A DNA stretch of 64,000 bases from Secundilactobacillus mixtipabuli (GCF_002217925.1 NZ_BCMF01000001.1:186001-250000), one strand, 5' to 3'. Positions 43,193 to 52,478 are shown, counted from the first letter of the stretch. A program made the numbers and translations. The notes: generated by a model not told the origin, from the letters alone.

Positions 43193-43324
43193 TGGTATAA
43201 TGACAATATAAAAAGAAGCCCTACTAGACATAGGACTTCCTTGCAGAGCCGTTAATGACGGTGACATGTTTAGAATGTAAAAACCATTCCGGGACTCGTC
43301 AAAGTTAGCGGAATGGTTTTTATT
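43193..43324 (+). ncRNA. Putative ~118-nt small RNA, copy 2, with its promoter
   Basis: TGGTATAAT (43193-43201) is an extended -10, so transcription should start near 43208. Hairpin 1 is GAAGCCCTA (43215-43223) with TAGGACTTC (43231-43239). A CCGT/ACGG hairpin and an ACAT/ATGT hairpin follow. The terminator ACCATTCC (43283-43290) with GGAATGGT (43310-43317) plus TTTTT ends it. Its loop ACTCGTCAAAGTT matches the element at 8794-8913. No gene on the same strand follows within 500 bases, which argues for a free small RNA. Confidence 0.6.
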
Positions 43325-43330
43325 TTAACC

Positions 43331-43371
43331 AAAAAAAGATAGCCCCCACACAGCATCAGCTGCGCGAGGGT
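43331..43371 (-). terminator. Terminator of the 43388-43645 gene
   Basis: A stem with CCCCCACACAGC against GCTGCGCGAGGG (mismatches) and seven T on the minus strand. Confidence 0.65.
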
Positions 43372-43387
43372 TATTTGTTTGACTTAA

Positions 43388-43645
43388 TTATCGTTTAATG
43401 ACGACACGAATATCAGCAGGTTTGTCAGTATTCGTTGGGTTCAGTTCTTCTTTATAGTTAAAATCTGCTTCTTGGAAGTACTTCTTGATTTCCGCGTTGA
43501 CCTTTTCGATCGGACGGTTATCGTTATCCTGTTGCGTAACCAATAGGGTATATTCTTTAGCGTCTTCATCAACGTTTTCAAATGCGTAGATTACATCTAC
43601 CGTATTCAAAATTTCTTGAATCATTTGTCGTTCTGTCATTGCCAT
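43388..43645 (-). CDS. Small protein of unknown function
   Basis: 85 residues from ATG 43645 (CGAGG about nine bases upstream; ATG 43651 is too close). Acidic with alternating strands (DVIYAFENVDEDAKEYTLLVTQQDN, DIRVVIKR). No recognised family, membrane segment or signal. Preceded on the other strand by the putative small RNA. Confidence 0.6.
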   Translation of the reverse strand: MAMTERQMIQEILNTVDVIYAFENVDEDAKEYTLLVTQQDNDNRPIEKVNAEIKKYFQEADFNYKEELNPTNTDKPADIRVVIKR

Positions 43646-43842
43646 CTTCATTTACCTCGTCTAATTTTAGTTACACTACTAATGTAACCCTATTTGAGGG
43701 GAATGTTAAATAATTTCAGTCGTAAATTAAGGTTTAACAGCGTTATGCTGTATCGAAATCCCCACTTCCGCACCTTGCTTGCATTTTTCTTTCCTATCTG
43801 CTAAATTAGTGCCAACCTATTAATCGAAAAGGAGGCGCCGCC

Positions 43843-44583
43843 TTGCGCCCACGAATTGCTCTGCCAGCTGATACTTTAGAAGAAGCCACTAACATTATTA
43901 ACGAACGTAACGCTGCTTTTGCCCCTCGTCCCGCCATTGAGGCCGTCGTGAAGGCCGGCGGTGTTCCCGTTATTTTTCCCAGCGTCGATCCTGAAGACGT
44001 TGTTGATTACCTGCCGCTTTTCGATGGTGTCGCCTTTCTTGGGGGTGCTGATGTCGATCCCACCTTTTTTGGTGAGGAACCCCACGAAAAGCTGGGCTTA
44101 ACCTACCGCAAACGCGATCTTTTTGAGATTGAGTTACTCAAACAGGCGCTTGCAAAAGGGAAAGCTATTTTTGGTATCTGTCGTGGCATGCAACTCATTA
44201 ATATCGGTTTGGGCGGCACCATCTATCAAGATTTATCAGAGAATCCTGAGGCCACGCTGAAGCATAACCAAGAGGCTGCAGGCAACATGCCCTCCCATCA
44301 CATCTCTGTTGATCCAAGCAGTCGGCTCTTCAAACTCGTCGGTGGCAGGCCTTACGTTAATTCCCGTCACCACCAAGCCGTTGATAAAGTGGCGGACAGC
44401 CTTAAAGTGACTGCCCGTGCGGATGACGATGTGATTGAAGCCTTTGAATCTGTTGATAACGATCAGATTTTAGCCGTTCAGTGGCATCCTGAAAACATGT
44501 ACAAACACCACGCGGATTCCAAAGCCCTTTTTGCTGACTTAATTGCCCGCAGTGAAAAAGTGGCTGAACGGGACCGTAAATAA
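43843..44583 (+). CDS. Class I glutamine amidotransferase-like peptidase C26, second copy
   Basis: 246 residues from TTG 43843 (AAGGAGG seven bases upstream). GICRGMQLIN gives the Cys, AVQWHPE the His and Glu; FLGGADVDPTFFGEEP matches the paralogue at 30542-31261. PuuD/gamma-glutamyl hydrolase-like with unknown substrate. Confidence 0.85.
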   Translation: MRPRIALPADTLEEATNIINERNAAFAPRPAIEAVVKAGGVPVIFPSVDPEDVVDYLPLFDGVAFLGGADVDPTFFGEEPHEKLGLTYRKRDLFEIELLKQALAKGKAIFGICRGMQLINIGLGGTIYQDLSENPEATLKHNQEAAGNMPSHHISVDPSSRLFKLVGGRPYVNSRHHQAVDKVADSLKVTARADDDVIEAFESVDNDQILAVQWHPENMYKHHADSKALFADLIARSEKVAERDRK

Positions 44584-44587
44584 GCAA

Positions 44588-44618
44588 ACACGGCCAGTGA
44601 TTACTGGTCGTTTTTTTG
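44588..44618. terminator. Bidirectional terminator
   Basis: CGGCCAGT and ACTGGTCG (44591-44610) with a four-base loop and seven T. Confidence 0.8.
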
Positions 44619-45485
44619 CATTGTTTTCTTTAACGTCTCAAAAACCTGTTTGCTTTCAGGTAACCCTGGCCACATGAGGAAGTCATGCAGCATATTCTTC
44701 ATTTCGCGTACTTCAACTTGAGTGCCATCCGCCTGCTTCAGCTTAGCTGCTAATTTACGGTGATCAGGCAGCAGCAATTCCGTCGTGCCATACCACAGAC
44801 TAATATGGCCCAAATGATCCATTGGGCCATTCAACGGACTCACTAATGGATCATCCAAAACCAATGTACCAGCGTAGTTAGCACCCACCTCTCGCATCGC
44901 TTGCAGGGGTAGTTCTGGATCGGTTTGGCGCCGCTTATCAATCTCAGGATCACGCATGGCCAAGTCTGACCATGGTGAAACTAACACGGTCGCACGTGGC
45001 ATCGGTAATTGCCGGGCACGCAGCTGCTGCAGCAGCACTAAGGCTAGACCCGCGCCAGAAGAATCCGCCAGCCAGTAAAACTGATCATCCGGATACTCTG
45101 CCCGTAACTCCGCGTAAGCATCTAATGAAGCTGGCACCGTCTCCACCGCAGTGGATTCAGGTGCTAATGGAAATTCCAGCATGGTCGCCTTAGCGCCCAT
45201 GTGCGCTGCAATCTGTTCCATCCACTGACGATGACTGTCAGTAGCGGGTACCGTATAAGCCCCACCGTGAAAAATAACAACGTGCCGGTCAGTCTCCTTC
45301 ACGGGTAATAACGTGACTAACCGTCCTTTCTCTAGTGGCACCACTTTTACATCATCCGGCTGTCGGAAACGCGCAGGCTTAAGGTGATCCGTTCGCCGAC
45401 TAGGATGGAGAAAACTAGTCGCTACCTGCTGCTTTAACCGACTGCGTTTCGTTTTAAATAAGAGCCAATCACCGCGTACACTCAT
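44601..45485 (-). CDS. Alpha/beta hydrolase, esterase/lipase (HSL-like)
   Basis: 294 residues. HGGAYT is the oxyanion-hole motif of the hormone-sensitive lipase family, the nucleophile Ser lies in ADSSGAGLAL (GxSxG with Asp at the first position), and the acid/His follow in the last third (LHDFLMWP). Five bases after it comes the upstream NAD-binding protein's end, so they may be cotranscribed. Likely acts on short esters. Confidence 0.8.
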   Translation of the reverse strand: MSVRGDWLLFKTKRSRLKQQVATSFLHPSRRTDHLKPARFRQPDDVKVVPLEKGRLVTLLPVKETDRHVVIFHGGAYTVPATDSHRQWMEQIAAHMGAKATMLEFPLAPESTAVETVPASLDAYAELRAEYPDDQFYWLADSSGAGLALVLLQQLRARQLPMPRATVLVSPWSDLAMRDPEIDKRRQTDPELPLQAMREVGANYAGTLVLDDPLVSPLNGPMDHLGHISLWYGTTELLLPDHRKLAAKLKQADGTQVEVREMKNMLHDFLMWPGLPESKQVFETLKKTMQKNDQ

Positions 45486-45489
45486 CTAT

Positions 45490-46140
45490 TCAATCCTCCC
45501 GATTACGAACTGTAAACCGCTGATGCTGATGCTGCGGGGATTCAATTTCATCCATAATTGCTAATGCCATGTTGCCGTTAGACAATTCCGACTTCCCATG
45601 GGAATCAACCAAGAGTTCATCCGTCCCTGTGACATAGCCGTTAGTTGGCCCAGGTCCGAAATTACGTGACGGTGAAACTGCGACCCAATCAACGTTATCA
45701 ATCATTTGTAAGAACTCATATTCATAGGTTTGGTTGAGTGGCGTCCCAATCCATTTATCGTGATCAGGCATTGCTAACAATTGGTCGATCAACCGCTTGC
45801 CATCAGGCTGTTTCAAGCTTGCAGCCCCAATAATCACAACCAGCCGGATCTTCGTGTCACGTAAATCATGCACTAACTTTGTCAGTAAATCCAAGTGCAA
45901 ATAAGCCACCGGTGACCCCATTGGCACTGCAAATGCATCGACAACGACATCGAACTGAGTTAAATCAGCCTTGGTTAAATCAAAGGCATCCTTTACTAGC
46001 AATTGCGCATCCTCACCCAGCACTTCGCGTCCTCGCTGTTCACTACGAACGATTGCGGTTGGCTCATGACCCCGCTTTTTAGCTTCAGCATAAAGTGCCG
46101 AGCCGGTCTTGCCATTGCCGCCAATAATGCCAATTTTCAT
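45490..46140 (-). CDS. NAD(P)-binding protein, NmrA/YwnB-like
   Basis: 216 residues from ATG 46140. GIIGGNGKTGSAL is the Rossmann loop of atypical SDR proteins; VVIIGAASL and VSPSRNFGPG follow. No Tyr-x-x-x-Lys pair, as usual for this group. These act as NAD(P)H-dependent reductases or redox sensors. Divergent from the phosphatase at 46328, with a cre-like site between. Confidence 0.8.
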   Translation of the reverse strand: MKIGIIGGNGKTGSALYAEAKKRGHEPTAIVRSEQRGREVLGEDAQLLVKDAFDLTKADLTQFDVVVDAFAVPMGSPVAYLHLDLLTKLVHDLRDTKIRLVVIIGAASLKQPDGKRLIDQLLAMPDHDKWIGTPLNQTYEYEFLQMIDNVDWVAVSPSRNFGPGPTNGYVTGTDELLVDSHGKSELSNGNMALAIMDEIESPQHQHQRFTVRNRED

Positions 46141-46177
46141 CACGATCACCTTCCCTAGTTTGATATTAACACGATAA

Positions 46178-46191
46178 TTATAGCGCTTTCA
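46178..46191. promoter_or_regulatory. cre-like site in the divergent region
   Basis: TTATAGCGCTTTCA agrees with the CcpA consensus at 12 of 14 bases. It could affect either divergent gene. Confidence 0.5.
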
Positions 46192-46327
46192 TTGGCATTA
46201 ACAAAACAATTTGCTAGGTCTGATTCACGTCTCACCGGCCTCTTGTTGACATCTTTATTTATGAAATGGCCCCAAGTTTGCGTTACAATGACATTGCATG
46301 TACACAACTTAAAGGGGGGAATTTTCC

Positions 46328-47128
46328 ATGCAGCAAACGAATCAACGCGTACTGACAATGGACCACGGCTACAACTTTCGGGATTTAGGCGGCTACCAAA
46401 CTAACGATGGTCAAACCGTAAAATGGCAACGAGTTATTCGTACCGGCACCTTGGCCTACCTATCCCAACACGATCAGCAGGCACTAGTTGATTATGGGAT
46501 TAAGTTTGACGTGGACTTCCGTTCAGACGTTGAAGTTGCACAAGCCCCGGATCAAATTCCAAATGATATCCTCTACCGTCATTTACCCGTCTTTCCTGAC
46601 GACAAAACGGACGCTTCCAAGTCGCAAGCGGAACTCAGTGCGGAACTGAAGACACGGAAAATGAACGGTTTTGATCACATGGTGCGTGTCTATCAAAACA
46701 TGGTCACTCAGCCGCAAGCTCAGGCTGCCTACCGAGCCTTTTTTGCTGCCTTATTAACTAATACCAACGAAAAAGATGGCCTGCTTTTCCACTGTACGGC
46801 CGGTAAAGATCGGACAGGCATGGGGGCGACGTTCTTTCTATCAGCGTTAGGTGTTCCAAAAAAGATCATCAAACAAGACTACCTATTAACGAACGACATT
46901 TTAGCTTCACTGGTTCAAAATCGGCTAATCAAAGCTAAAAACGAAGGGATAACCGGCACAACTTTAGATACGATTAAAGCTCAAATGACGGTTTCCAGCG
47001 GCTATTTCGATGCTGCTATGAAAGTCATCAATGACAACTACGGCACGATGCCTCAATTTTTAAAGGACGCACTTCAATTATCAAGCGAAGACGTTAACGA
47101 CTTAAAGAAACTTTACTTAACTGACTAA
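46328..47128 (+). CDS. Tyrosine-protein phosphatase (Y_phosphatase3/LipA type)
   Basis: 266 residues. The P-loop HCTAGKDRTG (Cys nucleophile, Arg) lies near residue 157; the N-terminal NFRDLGGY is characteristic of bacterial LipA-like dual phosphatases, which act on phospho-Tyr or phosphoinositide. No signal peptide. GGGGGG precedes the ATG. The alpha/beta hydrolase gene follows after 17 bases. Confidence 0.85.
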   Translation: MQQTNQRVLTMDHGYNFRDLGGYQTNDGQTVKWQRVIRTGTLAYLSQHDQQALVDYGIKFDVDFRSDVEVAQAPDQIPNDILYRHLPVFPDDKTDASKSQAELSAELKTRKMNGFDHMVRVYQNMVTQPQAQAAYRAFFAALLTNTNEKDGLLFHCTAGKDRTGMGATFFLSALGVPKKIIKQDYLLTNDILASLVQNRLIKAKNEGITGTTLDTIKAQMTVSSGYFDAAMKVINDNYGTMPQFLKDALQLSSEDVNDLKKLYLTD

Positions 47129-47145
47129 ATAACGGAGGTTGAAAA

Positions 47146-48072
47146 TTGAAAAAATCAGTTACACTTGGACTCCCGCTGGCGGCAGTCGCTACTGGCGCAC
47201 TGTACGTTAGCCATTATTTATTTAACATTGCGTTTAAGCGGGTCAATTATGTACCTGAAACCTCCCAGGAAAAGCAGAAATATGCTGAACAGTATTATAA
47301 CTACGTCGACTGGTTCCGCAAAATTCCACAGGAGACTTGGTATTTACACGAAAACGAACCCGATAAAAAACTGGTGGCCACGTTTATTCAGCACCCCGAT
47401 CACCTAAAGAAAACGGTGATTATTTCTCACGGCTATAAGGGTAACCGTGAAACGATGGCTAATTACGCCCAAATGTTTTATAACATGGGCTTCAACGTTT
47501 TATTGCCTGACGATCGCGCCCACGGGGAAAGTGCCGGTCAATTTATCAACTTTGGCTGGTTAGACCGGCTCGATTATCTGACTTGGATCAATAAGCTGAT
47601 CAACCTGAAAGGTGAAGACGAAAAAATTCTGCTTTTCGGTGTCAGCATGGGCGGCGCCACCATGGAAATGCTGTCTGGCGAAAATTTACCTACCCAAGTC
47701 AAAGCAATCATCGCAGATTGCGGCTACTCAAGCATTAAAGAGGAATTAACTTATCTGTTAAAAGAACAGTATCATTTACCTGAATATCCGGTTGAACCCC
47801 TGGTCAGCACGATTAATCGGCGCCGTTTAGGCTTTTACCTTGGTGATGTTTCATCAAAGGAACAGCTGAAAAAGAATCGCCGGCCGATCCTATTTATCCA
47901 TGGGGGTAAAGATAAATATGTTCCCGTCAAAATGGCTTACGAAAACTATCGCGCCACTAAAGCGCCTAAGCAGCTTTGGATCGTTAAGAATGCCACTCAT
48001 GCCGAAAGTTTCTGGTACAACCCAACCGCCTACCAGGCACGGGTTGCCGCCTTTTTGAAAACCTATTTCTAA
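47146..48072 (+). CDS. Membrane-anchored alpha/beta hydrolase
   Basis: 308 residues from TTG 47146 (GGAGG upstream). An N-terminal hydrophobic anchor (TLGLPLAAVATGALYVSHYLF), then SHGYKGN, LLPDDRAHGES, nucleophile Ser in GVSMGG, Asp in HGGKDKYVP and His in ATHAES. Similar to YqkD/YfhR hydrolases. Probably cotranscribed with the phosphatase. Confidence 0.85.
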   Translation: MKKSVTLGLPLAAVATGALYVSHYLFNIAFKRVNYVPETSQEKQKYAEQYYNYVDWFRKIPQETWYLHENEPDKKLVATFIQHPDHLKKTVIISHGYKGNRETMANYAQMFYNMGFNVLLPDDRAHGESAGQFINFGWLDRLDYLTWINKLINLKGEDEKILLFGVSMGGATMEMLSGENLPTQVKAIIADCGYSSIKEELTYLLKEQYHLPEYPVEPLVSTINRRRLGFYLGDVSSKEQLKKNRRPILFIHGGKDKYVPVKMAYENYRATKAPKQLWIVKNATHAESFWYNPTAYQARVAAFLKTYF

Positions 48073-48129
48073 CGGTCAAAAAACTTCATGAATATCCTGC
48101 ATGATTTTCACAAATTTATCACATTTGCT

Positions 48130-48352
48130 TGGTATATTTATATCATAGCAAAGGCAACAAGCTATACCTCTTAACAATAAGAGGGTACACTTCCTTGTTT
48201 CATCGGTTTCTCCCCCTAGAAACTGATTGCATGTGGGACCCATCCTCCTCCCCTAGAAAACGGGTCCCATGCTCCTCTATTTCCAATTCCCCCCTTAAAT
48301 TGGAAATTAATCCCTATAAAAAAACCAAACTCCAACGAGTTTGGTTTTTTTA
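48130..48352 (+). ncRNA. Putative ~205-nt small RNA with C-rich loops, and its promoter
   Basis: TGGTATATT (48130-48138) is an extended -10, with a start expected near 48145. Hairpin 1: TACCTCTTA/TAAGAGGGTA (48165-48187). Hairpin 2: CGGTTTC/GAAACTG around TCCCCCTA. Hairpin 3: GGGACCC/GGGTCCC around ATCCTCCTCCCC. Hairpin 4: ATTTCCAATT/AATTGGAAAT around CCCCCCTTA (48279-48307). Terminator AACCAAACTC/GAGTTTGGTT (48323-48346) plus T. Three loops in a row expose CCUCC or CCCCC, complementary to ribosome-binding sites, as in Listeria LhrC or staphylococcal Rsa small RNAs. The only long frame (48129-48401) is C-rich and lacks a ribosome site. Confidence 0.6.
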
Positions 48353-48409
48353 TTGTGGTTATTTCTACAATGGGTTACTATGTGGGAGCTTTTTTACATA
48401 GCCGAATTG

Positions 48410-48516
48410 GGTTACACCAGGCAGACAGCTGCATGTAAAGGGCTTTAGCCATAAATCCAAGACCGGGATTTTTGGCTAAAGCCCCTTACACTCCGCTATC
48501 TAAGCGCCTGGTTTCG
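48410..48516 (-). repeat. Family A hairpin repeat, copy 5
   Basis: On the minus strand: GGCGCTTAGATAGCGGAGTG, GGGGCTTTAGCC, AAAAATCCCGGTCTTGGATT and GGCTAAAGCCC. The centre matches copy 3 at most positions. The outer arms are more diverged. Confidence 0.65.
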
Positions 48517-48520
48517 CACC

Positions 48521-49816
48521 TTAGTTTAATCCAATCCTCTCAAAAATCTCCCCCACTCTGCGGATATGGTAATGATAATCAAACGCATCATTGATATCCT
48601 CTTCTGATAAATGTGACATGATAGTTTCGTTGCCTTCCACCAGTGGACGGAACTGGAGGCCTTCATCCCAGGCCTTTGCAGTCAGCGGCTGGACTAAATC
48701 GTAGGCCGTTTCTCTTGTTAAGCCTGCCTTGATCAGTTTCAGCATGACCCGCTGACTGTAGATCAAGCCATAGGTTAATGTCATATTGTGCTTCATTCGT
48801 TCTGGGAAGACCGTCAGATTTTCTACAATATTGGCAAAACGGTGCAGCATATAATCCAGCGTTGCTGTGGTATCTGGTAGAATAATACGCTCTGCAGAAG
48901 AGTGTGAGATGTCGCGTTCATGCCAGAGCGCAACGTCTTCGTACGCCGTTTGCACGTGGCCACGGAGGACCCGTGCCAACCCGGTAATATTTTCTGAGCC
49001 AATTGGGTTACGCTTATGCGGCATTGCTGACGACCCCTTTTGCCCCTTATTGAAATGTTCTTCAACTTCATGGATCTCAGATCGCTGCAACGCACGAATT
49101 TCCGTTGCAAATTCTTCTAGACTCGTACCAATCAAAGCCAAGGTAGCAATGTAATTGGCGTGCAAATCACGCGGCAATACCTGACTGGTGATTTCCTGCG
49201 GTCTGATCCCTAACTTTTCGCAAACGTATTTTTCTACGAATGGCGGCACGTTAGCAAACGTCCCCACAGCACCGCTGATCTTACCAGCTTCAACTTCATC
49301 AGCCGCTTCGTTAAACCGGTCAATATCCCGGTTAATTTCAGAATACCAGCGGGCTAACTTCAAACCAAAGGTGGTTGGCTCGGCTTGGACACCATGTGTC
49401 CGGCCAATCATCACGGTATCCTTATATTTTAATGCCTGTTTTTTGACAACTTCTTTTAAGTGCAGCAAATCCTGCCGTAACAGTTCGTTGGCTTGTTTCA
49501 GACGGTAACCCTGCGCTGTATCCACAACGTCAGTGCTGGTCATGCCATAATGAATCCACTTGCGTTCCTCACCCAATGACTCAGAAACATCACGGGTAAA
49601 CGCCACAACATCATGATGAGTAACAGCTTCGATTTCAGTAATTCGATCCTCATTAAAAGTTGCCTTCGCGTTGATCTTGTCAACGTCTTCTTGAGGGACG
49701 ACCCCTAATTGAGCCCACGCTTCATCCACCGCAATTTCGACTTCCAGCCAAGATTGATACTGGTTATGAAGCGACCAAATTTTCGCCATTTCTGGGCGTG
49801 TATATCTTTCGAGCAT
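48521..49816 (-). CDS. purB: Adenylosuccinate lyase
   Basis: 431 residues from ATG 49816 (GAGG six bases upstream). The fumarase/lyase signature SSAMPHKRNPI with the flexible catalytic-Ser loop, and the second region THHDVVAFTRDV, are intact. It releases fumarate from SAICAR and adenylosuccinate. Divergent from purA; PurBox-like motif upstream. Confidence 0.95.
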   Translation of the reverse strand: MLERYTRPEMAKIWSLHNQYQSWLEVEIAVDEAWAQLGVVPQEDVDKINAKATFNEDRITEIEAVTHHDVVAFTRDVSESLGEERKWIHYGMTSTDVVDTAQGYRLKQANELLRQDLLHLKEVVKKQALKYKDTVMIGRTHGVQAEPTTFGLKLARWYSEINRDIDRFNEAADEVEAGKISGAVGTFANVPPFVEKYVCEKLGIRPQEITSQVLPRDLHANYIATLALIGTSLEEFATEIRALQRSEIHEVEEHFNKGQKGSSAMPHKRNPIGSENITGLARVLRGHVQTAYEDVALWHERDISHSSAERIILPDTTATLDYMLHRFANIVENLTVFPERMKHNMTLTYGLIYSQRVMLKLIKAGLTRETAYDLVQPLTAKAWDEGLQFRPLVEGNETIMSHLSEEDINDAFDYHYHIRRVGEIFERIGLN

Positions 49817-49851
49817 TGTAATCCTCATTTCTGCTTGATTTCATTAAAAGA

Positions 49852-50082
49852 CGAACATTAATTGAAATTCATAGCTGAATTTCCACTAAAATAATAACAT
49901 AATCTTTGTGACTTTGCATAACTTAATTTACTGTTATTTAAAGTCTTTCTATTAATAGCTTATTTATTTTAGCCGTTATTCCTATAACCATGAACGATAA
50001 TTGCTTAAAAGAAAATATTATTCGTGTTTTTACTTGATTTTCCGCAATTAAGTTGGTAATATATGAATTGCTGGGTTGTTCG
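49852..50082. promoter_or_regulatory. PurBox-like motifs in the purB-purA divergent region
   Basis: CGAACATT (49852-49859), and on the other strand CGAATAAT (50024-50017) and CGAACAAC (50082-50075). They resemble PurR boxes and face the two divergent starts. The 49817-50124 stretch holds no gene. Confidence 0.5.
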
Positions 50083-50124
50083 CGTTTATATCAGCTCAGC
50101 AATAATCAGATATGGGGTGTTCTA

Positions 50125-51432
50125 ATGTCATCTATAGTAGTAGTAGGGAGCCAATGGGGCGACGAAGGTAAGGGTAAGATTACCGACTTTCTTAGCAAAC
50201 AGGCCGATGTCGTCGCACGTTATCAAGGTGGCGACAACGCTGGCCATACCATTGTCTTCAAAGGTGAAACTTACAAGTTACACTTAATTCCATCTGGGAT
50301 CTTCTACTCAGACAAGTTAAGTGTCATTGGTAACGGTGTTGTGCTTAACCCGAAATCATTGGTTGAAGAACTCCATTACCTGCACGATCGCAACGTTTCT
50401 ACGGATAATCTGCGAATTTCAAATCGGGCACACGTTATTCTGCCCTACCACATCCTCATTGATCAATTACAAGAAGCCGCTAAGACAGCCAAGATTGGTA
50501 CGACTAACAAGGGTATCGGTCCTGCTTATATGGATAAAGCTGAACGAATTGGTATCCGGGTAGCTGATTTACTGGAAAAAGATACGTTTGAAGAAAAGTT
50601 ACGTCAAAACCTCGAAGAAAAAAACGAAATGATCACGAAACTTTATGATCACGAACCACTAAAATTTGAAGATATCTACGAACCTTACTATGAGTATGGC
50701 CAAGAAATCAAACGCTATGTCACTGATACATCAGTAGTCATCAATGATGCTATCGATGCCGGCAAGCACGTTTTATTTGAAGGCGCGCAAGGTGTCATGC
50801 TGGATATCGACCACGGAACTTACCCATTCGTTACAAGTTCTAGCCCCGTTGCCGGTGGCGTCACGATTGGTAACGGCGTCGGTCCTTCTAAGATCGACGA
50901 AGTCGTTGGTGCCTGCAAAGCCTACACTTCCCGTGTTGGTGATGGCCCATTCCCAACTGAACTCAACAACGAAACTGGCGACTTCATCCGTGAAGCCGGC
51001 CACGAATATGGAACCGTCACGAAGCGTCCCCGTCGAATCGGCTGGTTCGATTCCGTTGTCATGCGCCATGCTAAACGTGTTTCCGGTTTAACTCACCTGT
51101 CACTCAACTGTTTAGACGTGCTCACCGGGCTGAAAACGTTAAAGATCGCCACGGCCTACGAACTTGATGGCGAAACGATTTACCATTATCCAGCTAGTCT
51201 GAAAGAACTCAAAAACAGCCAACCGATTTATGAAGAACTCCCTGGTTGGGACGAAGACATTACTGGTGTTAAGAAGTTCGAAGACTTACCCATTAATGCT
51301 CAAAATTACGTTAAACGTCTAGCTGAGTTGGTCGGTGTTGATATCGCCACTTTCTCAGTTGGCCCTGACCGGACCCAAACCAACGTTTTAATCGACGCTT
51401 GGCGAGATACTGATACACCCGTTAAAGAATAA
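50125..51432 (+). CDS. purA: Adenylosuccinate synthetase
   Basis: 435 residues from ATG 50125 (GGGGTG upstream); the longer reading from 50053 adds an unrelated N-terminus. [11 protein letters not shown] is the GTP P-loop; GNAGHT-like [20 protein letters not shown] and [18 protein letters not shown] are family blocks. Converts IMP and Asp to adenylosuccinate. Confidence 0.95.
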   Translation: MSSIVVVGSQWGDEGKGKITDFLSKQADVVARYQGGDNAGHTIVFKGETYKLHLIPSGIFYSDKLSVIGNGVVLNPKSLVEELHYLHDRNVSTDNLRISNRAHVILPYHILIDQLQEAAKTAKIGTTNKGIGPAYMDKAERIGIRVADLLEKDTFEEKLRQNLEEKNEMITKLYDHEPLKFEDIYEPYYEYGQEIKRYVTDTSVVINDAIDAGKHVLFEGAQGVMLDIDHGTYPFVTSSSPVAGGVTIGNGVGPSKIDEVVGACKAYTSRVGDGPFPTELNNETGDFIREAGHEYGTVTKRPRRIGWFDSVVMRHAKRVSGLTHLSLNCLDVLTGLKTLKIATAYELDGETIYHYPASLKELKNSQPIYEELPGWDEDITGVKKFEDLPINAQNYVKRLAELVGVDIATFSVGPDRTQTNVLIDAWRDTDTPVKE

Positions 51433-51444
51433 GGAGACATGTAA

Positions 51445-52431
51445 ATGATGAACCCAGAAGTATTTGACTACGAAGACATTCAACTGATCCCAAATAAATG
51501 TATTATTGAGAGCCGATCCGAAGCCGATACTTCAGTCAAATTCGGCCCACGGACATTTAAGATCCCGGTAGTTCCTGCAAACATGGAAACCGTGATCAAT
51601 GATGACCTGGCTGTTTGGCTAGCCCAAAACGATTATTTCTATATCATGCATCGCTTCCAGCCGGAAAAGCGGCACGATTTCGTTAAAATGATGCACGGTA
51701 AAGATTTGTTTGCCTCAATCAGTGTCGGCGTGAAGCAGGAAGAGCTTGATTTCATTCAAGAATTAGCAGCCGCAAACGACGTCCCAGAGTACATTACGAT
51801 TGATATCGCTCACGGCCACTCCAACTCCGTGATTCGAATGATTCAGCACATCAAGAAATACCTGCCCGATAGTTTCGTTATTGCGGGTAATGTTGGCACT
51901 CCCGAAGCCGTCCGCGAGCTGGAAAACGCCGGTGCCGATGCCACCAAAGTTGGCATTGGTCCAGGTAAGGCCTGCATCACGAAACTAAAAACCGGTTTTG
52001 GTACCGGTGGCTGGCAGTTAGCCGCTCTTCGGCTTTGCTCCAAAGCTGCTAGCAAGCCCCTCATCGCTGATGGCGGAATCCGCTACAACGGTGACATTGC
52101 TAAGTCGATTCGCTTCGGTGCCAGCATGGTTATGATTGGGTCATTGATGGCTGGTCATCAGCAATCCCCTGGTACCATGATCAAGATCGATGGTAAAACC
52201 TACAAACAATACTGGGGTTCTGCATCAGAAACCCAAAAGGGCGCTTACCGGAACGTTGAAGGCAAGCAAATGCTTGTGCCATACCGCGGTGATATTGCGG
52301 ATACTTTGGCAGAAATGCAAGAAGACCTGCAAAGTTCAATTTCTTACGCTGGCGGTAATAAACTGATGGACATCCGTTTAGTGAACTATATGGTGGTTAA
52401 GAATTCCGTCATGAATGGCGATTCTTACTAA
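51445..52431 (+). CDS. guaC: GMP reductase
   Basis: 328 residues. Catalytic Cys in [11 protein letters not shown] (IMPDH/GMPR loop), [28 protein letters not shown] and a C-terminal [16 protein letters not shown]. No CBS domains, which separates it from IMP dehydrogenase. It reduces GMP to IMP, feeding purA. Twelve bases after purA, with GGAG as ribosome site. Confidence 0.9.
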   Translation: MMNPEVFDYEDIQLIPNKCIIESRSEADTSVKFGPRTFKIPVVPANMETVINDDLAVWLAQNDYFYIMHRFQPEKRHDFVKMMHGKDLFASISVGVKQEELDFIQELAAANDVPEYITIDIAHGHSNSVIRMIQHIKKYLPDSFVIAGNVGTPEAVRELENAGADATKVGIGPGKACITKLKTGFGTGGWQLAALRLCSKAASKPLIADGGIRYNGDIAKSIRFGASMVMIGSLMAGHQQSPGTMIKIDGKTYKQYWGSASETQKGAYRNVEGKQMLVPYRGDIADTLAEMQEDLQSSISYAGGNKLMDIRLVNYMVVKNSVMNGDSY

Positions 52432-52438
52432 ATTAACA

Positions 52439-52478
52439 AAAAATGGTCAACGATTATTTCAAATCGTTGACCATTTTT
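52439..52478 (+). terminator. Terminator of purA-guaC
   Basis: AAATGGTCAACGATT and AATCGTTGACCATTT are perfect inverted arms followed by T. Confidence 0.9.

Noticed and set aside
48129-48401. 90-codon plus-strand frame with many Ser/Pro/Lys
   Set aside because: Its start falls in the -10 box of the putative small RNA and it runs through the terminator; composition follows from the C-rich loops.
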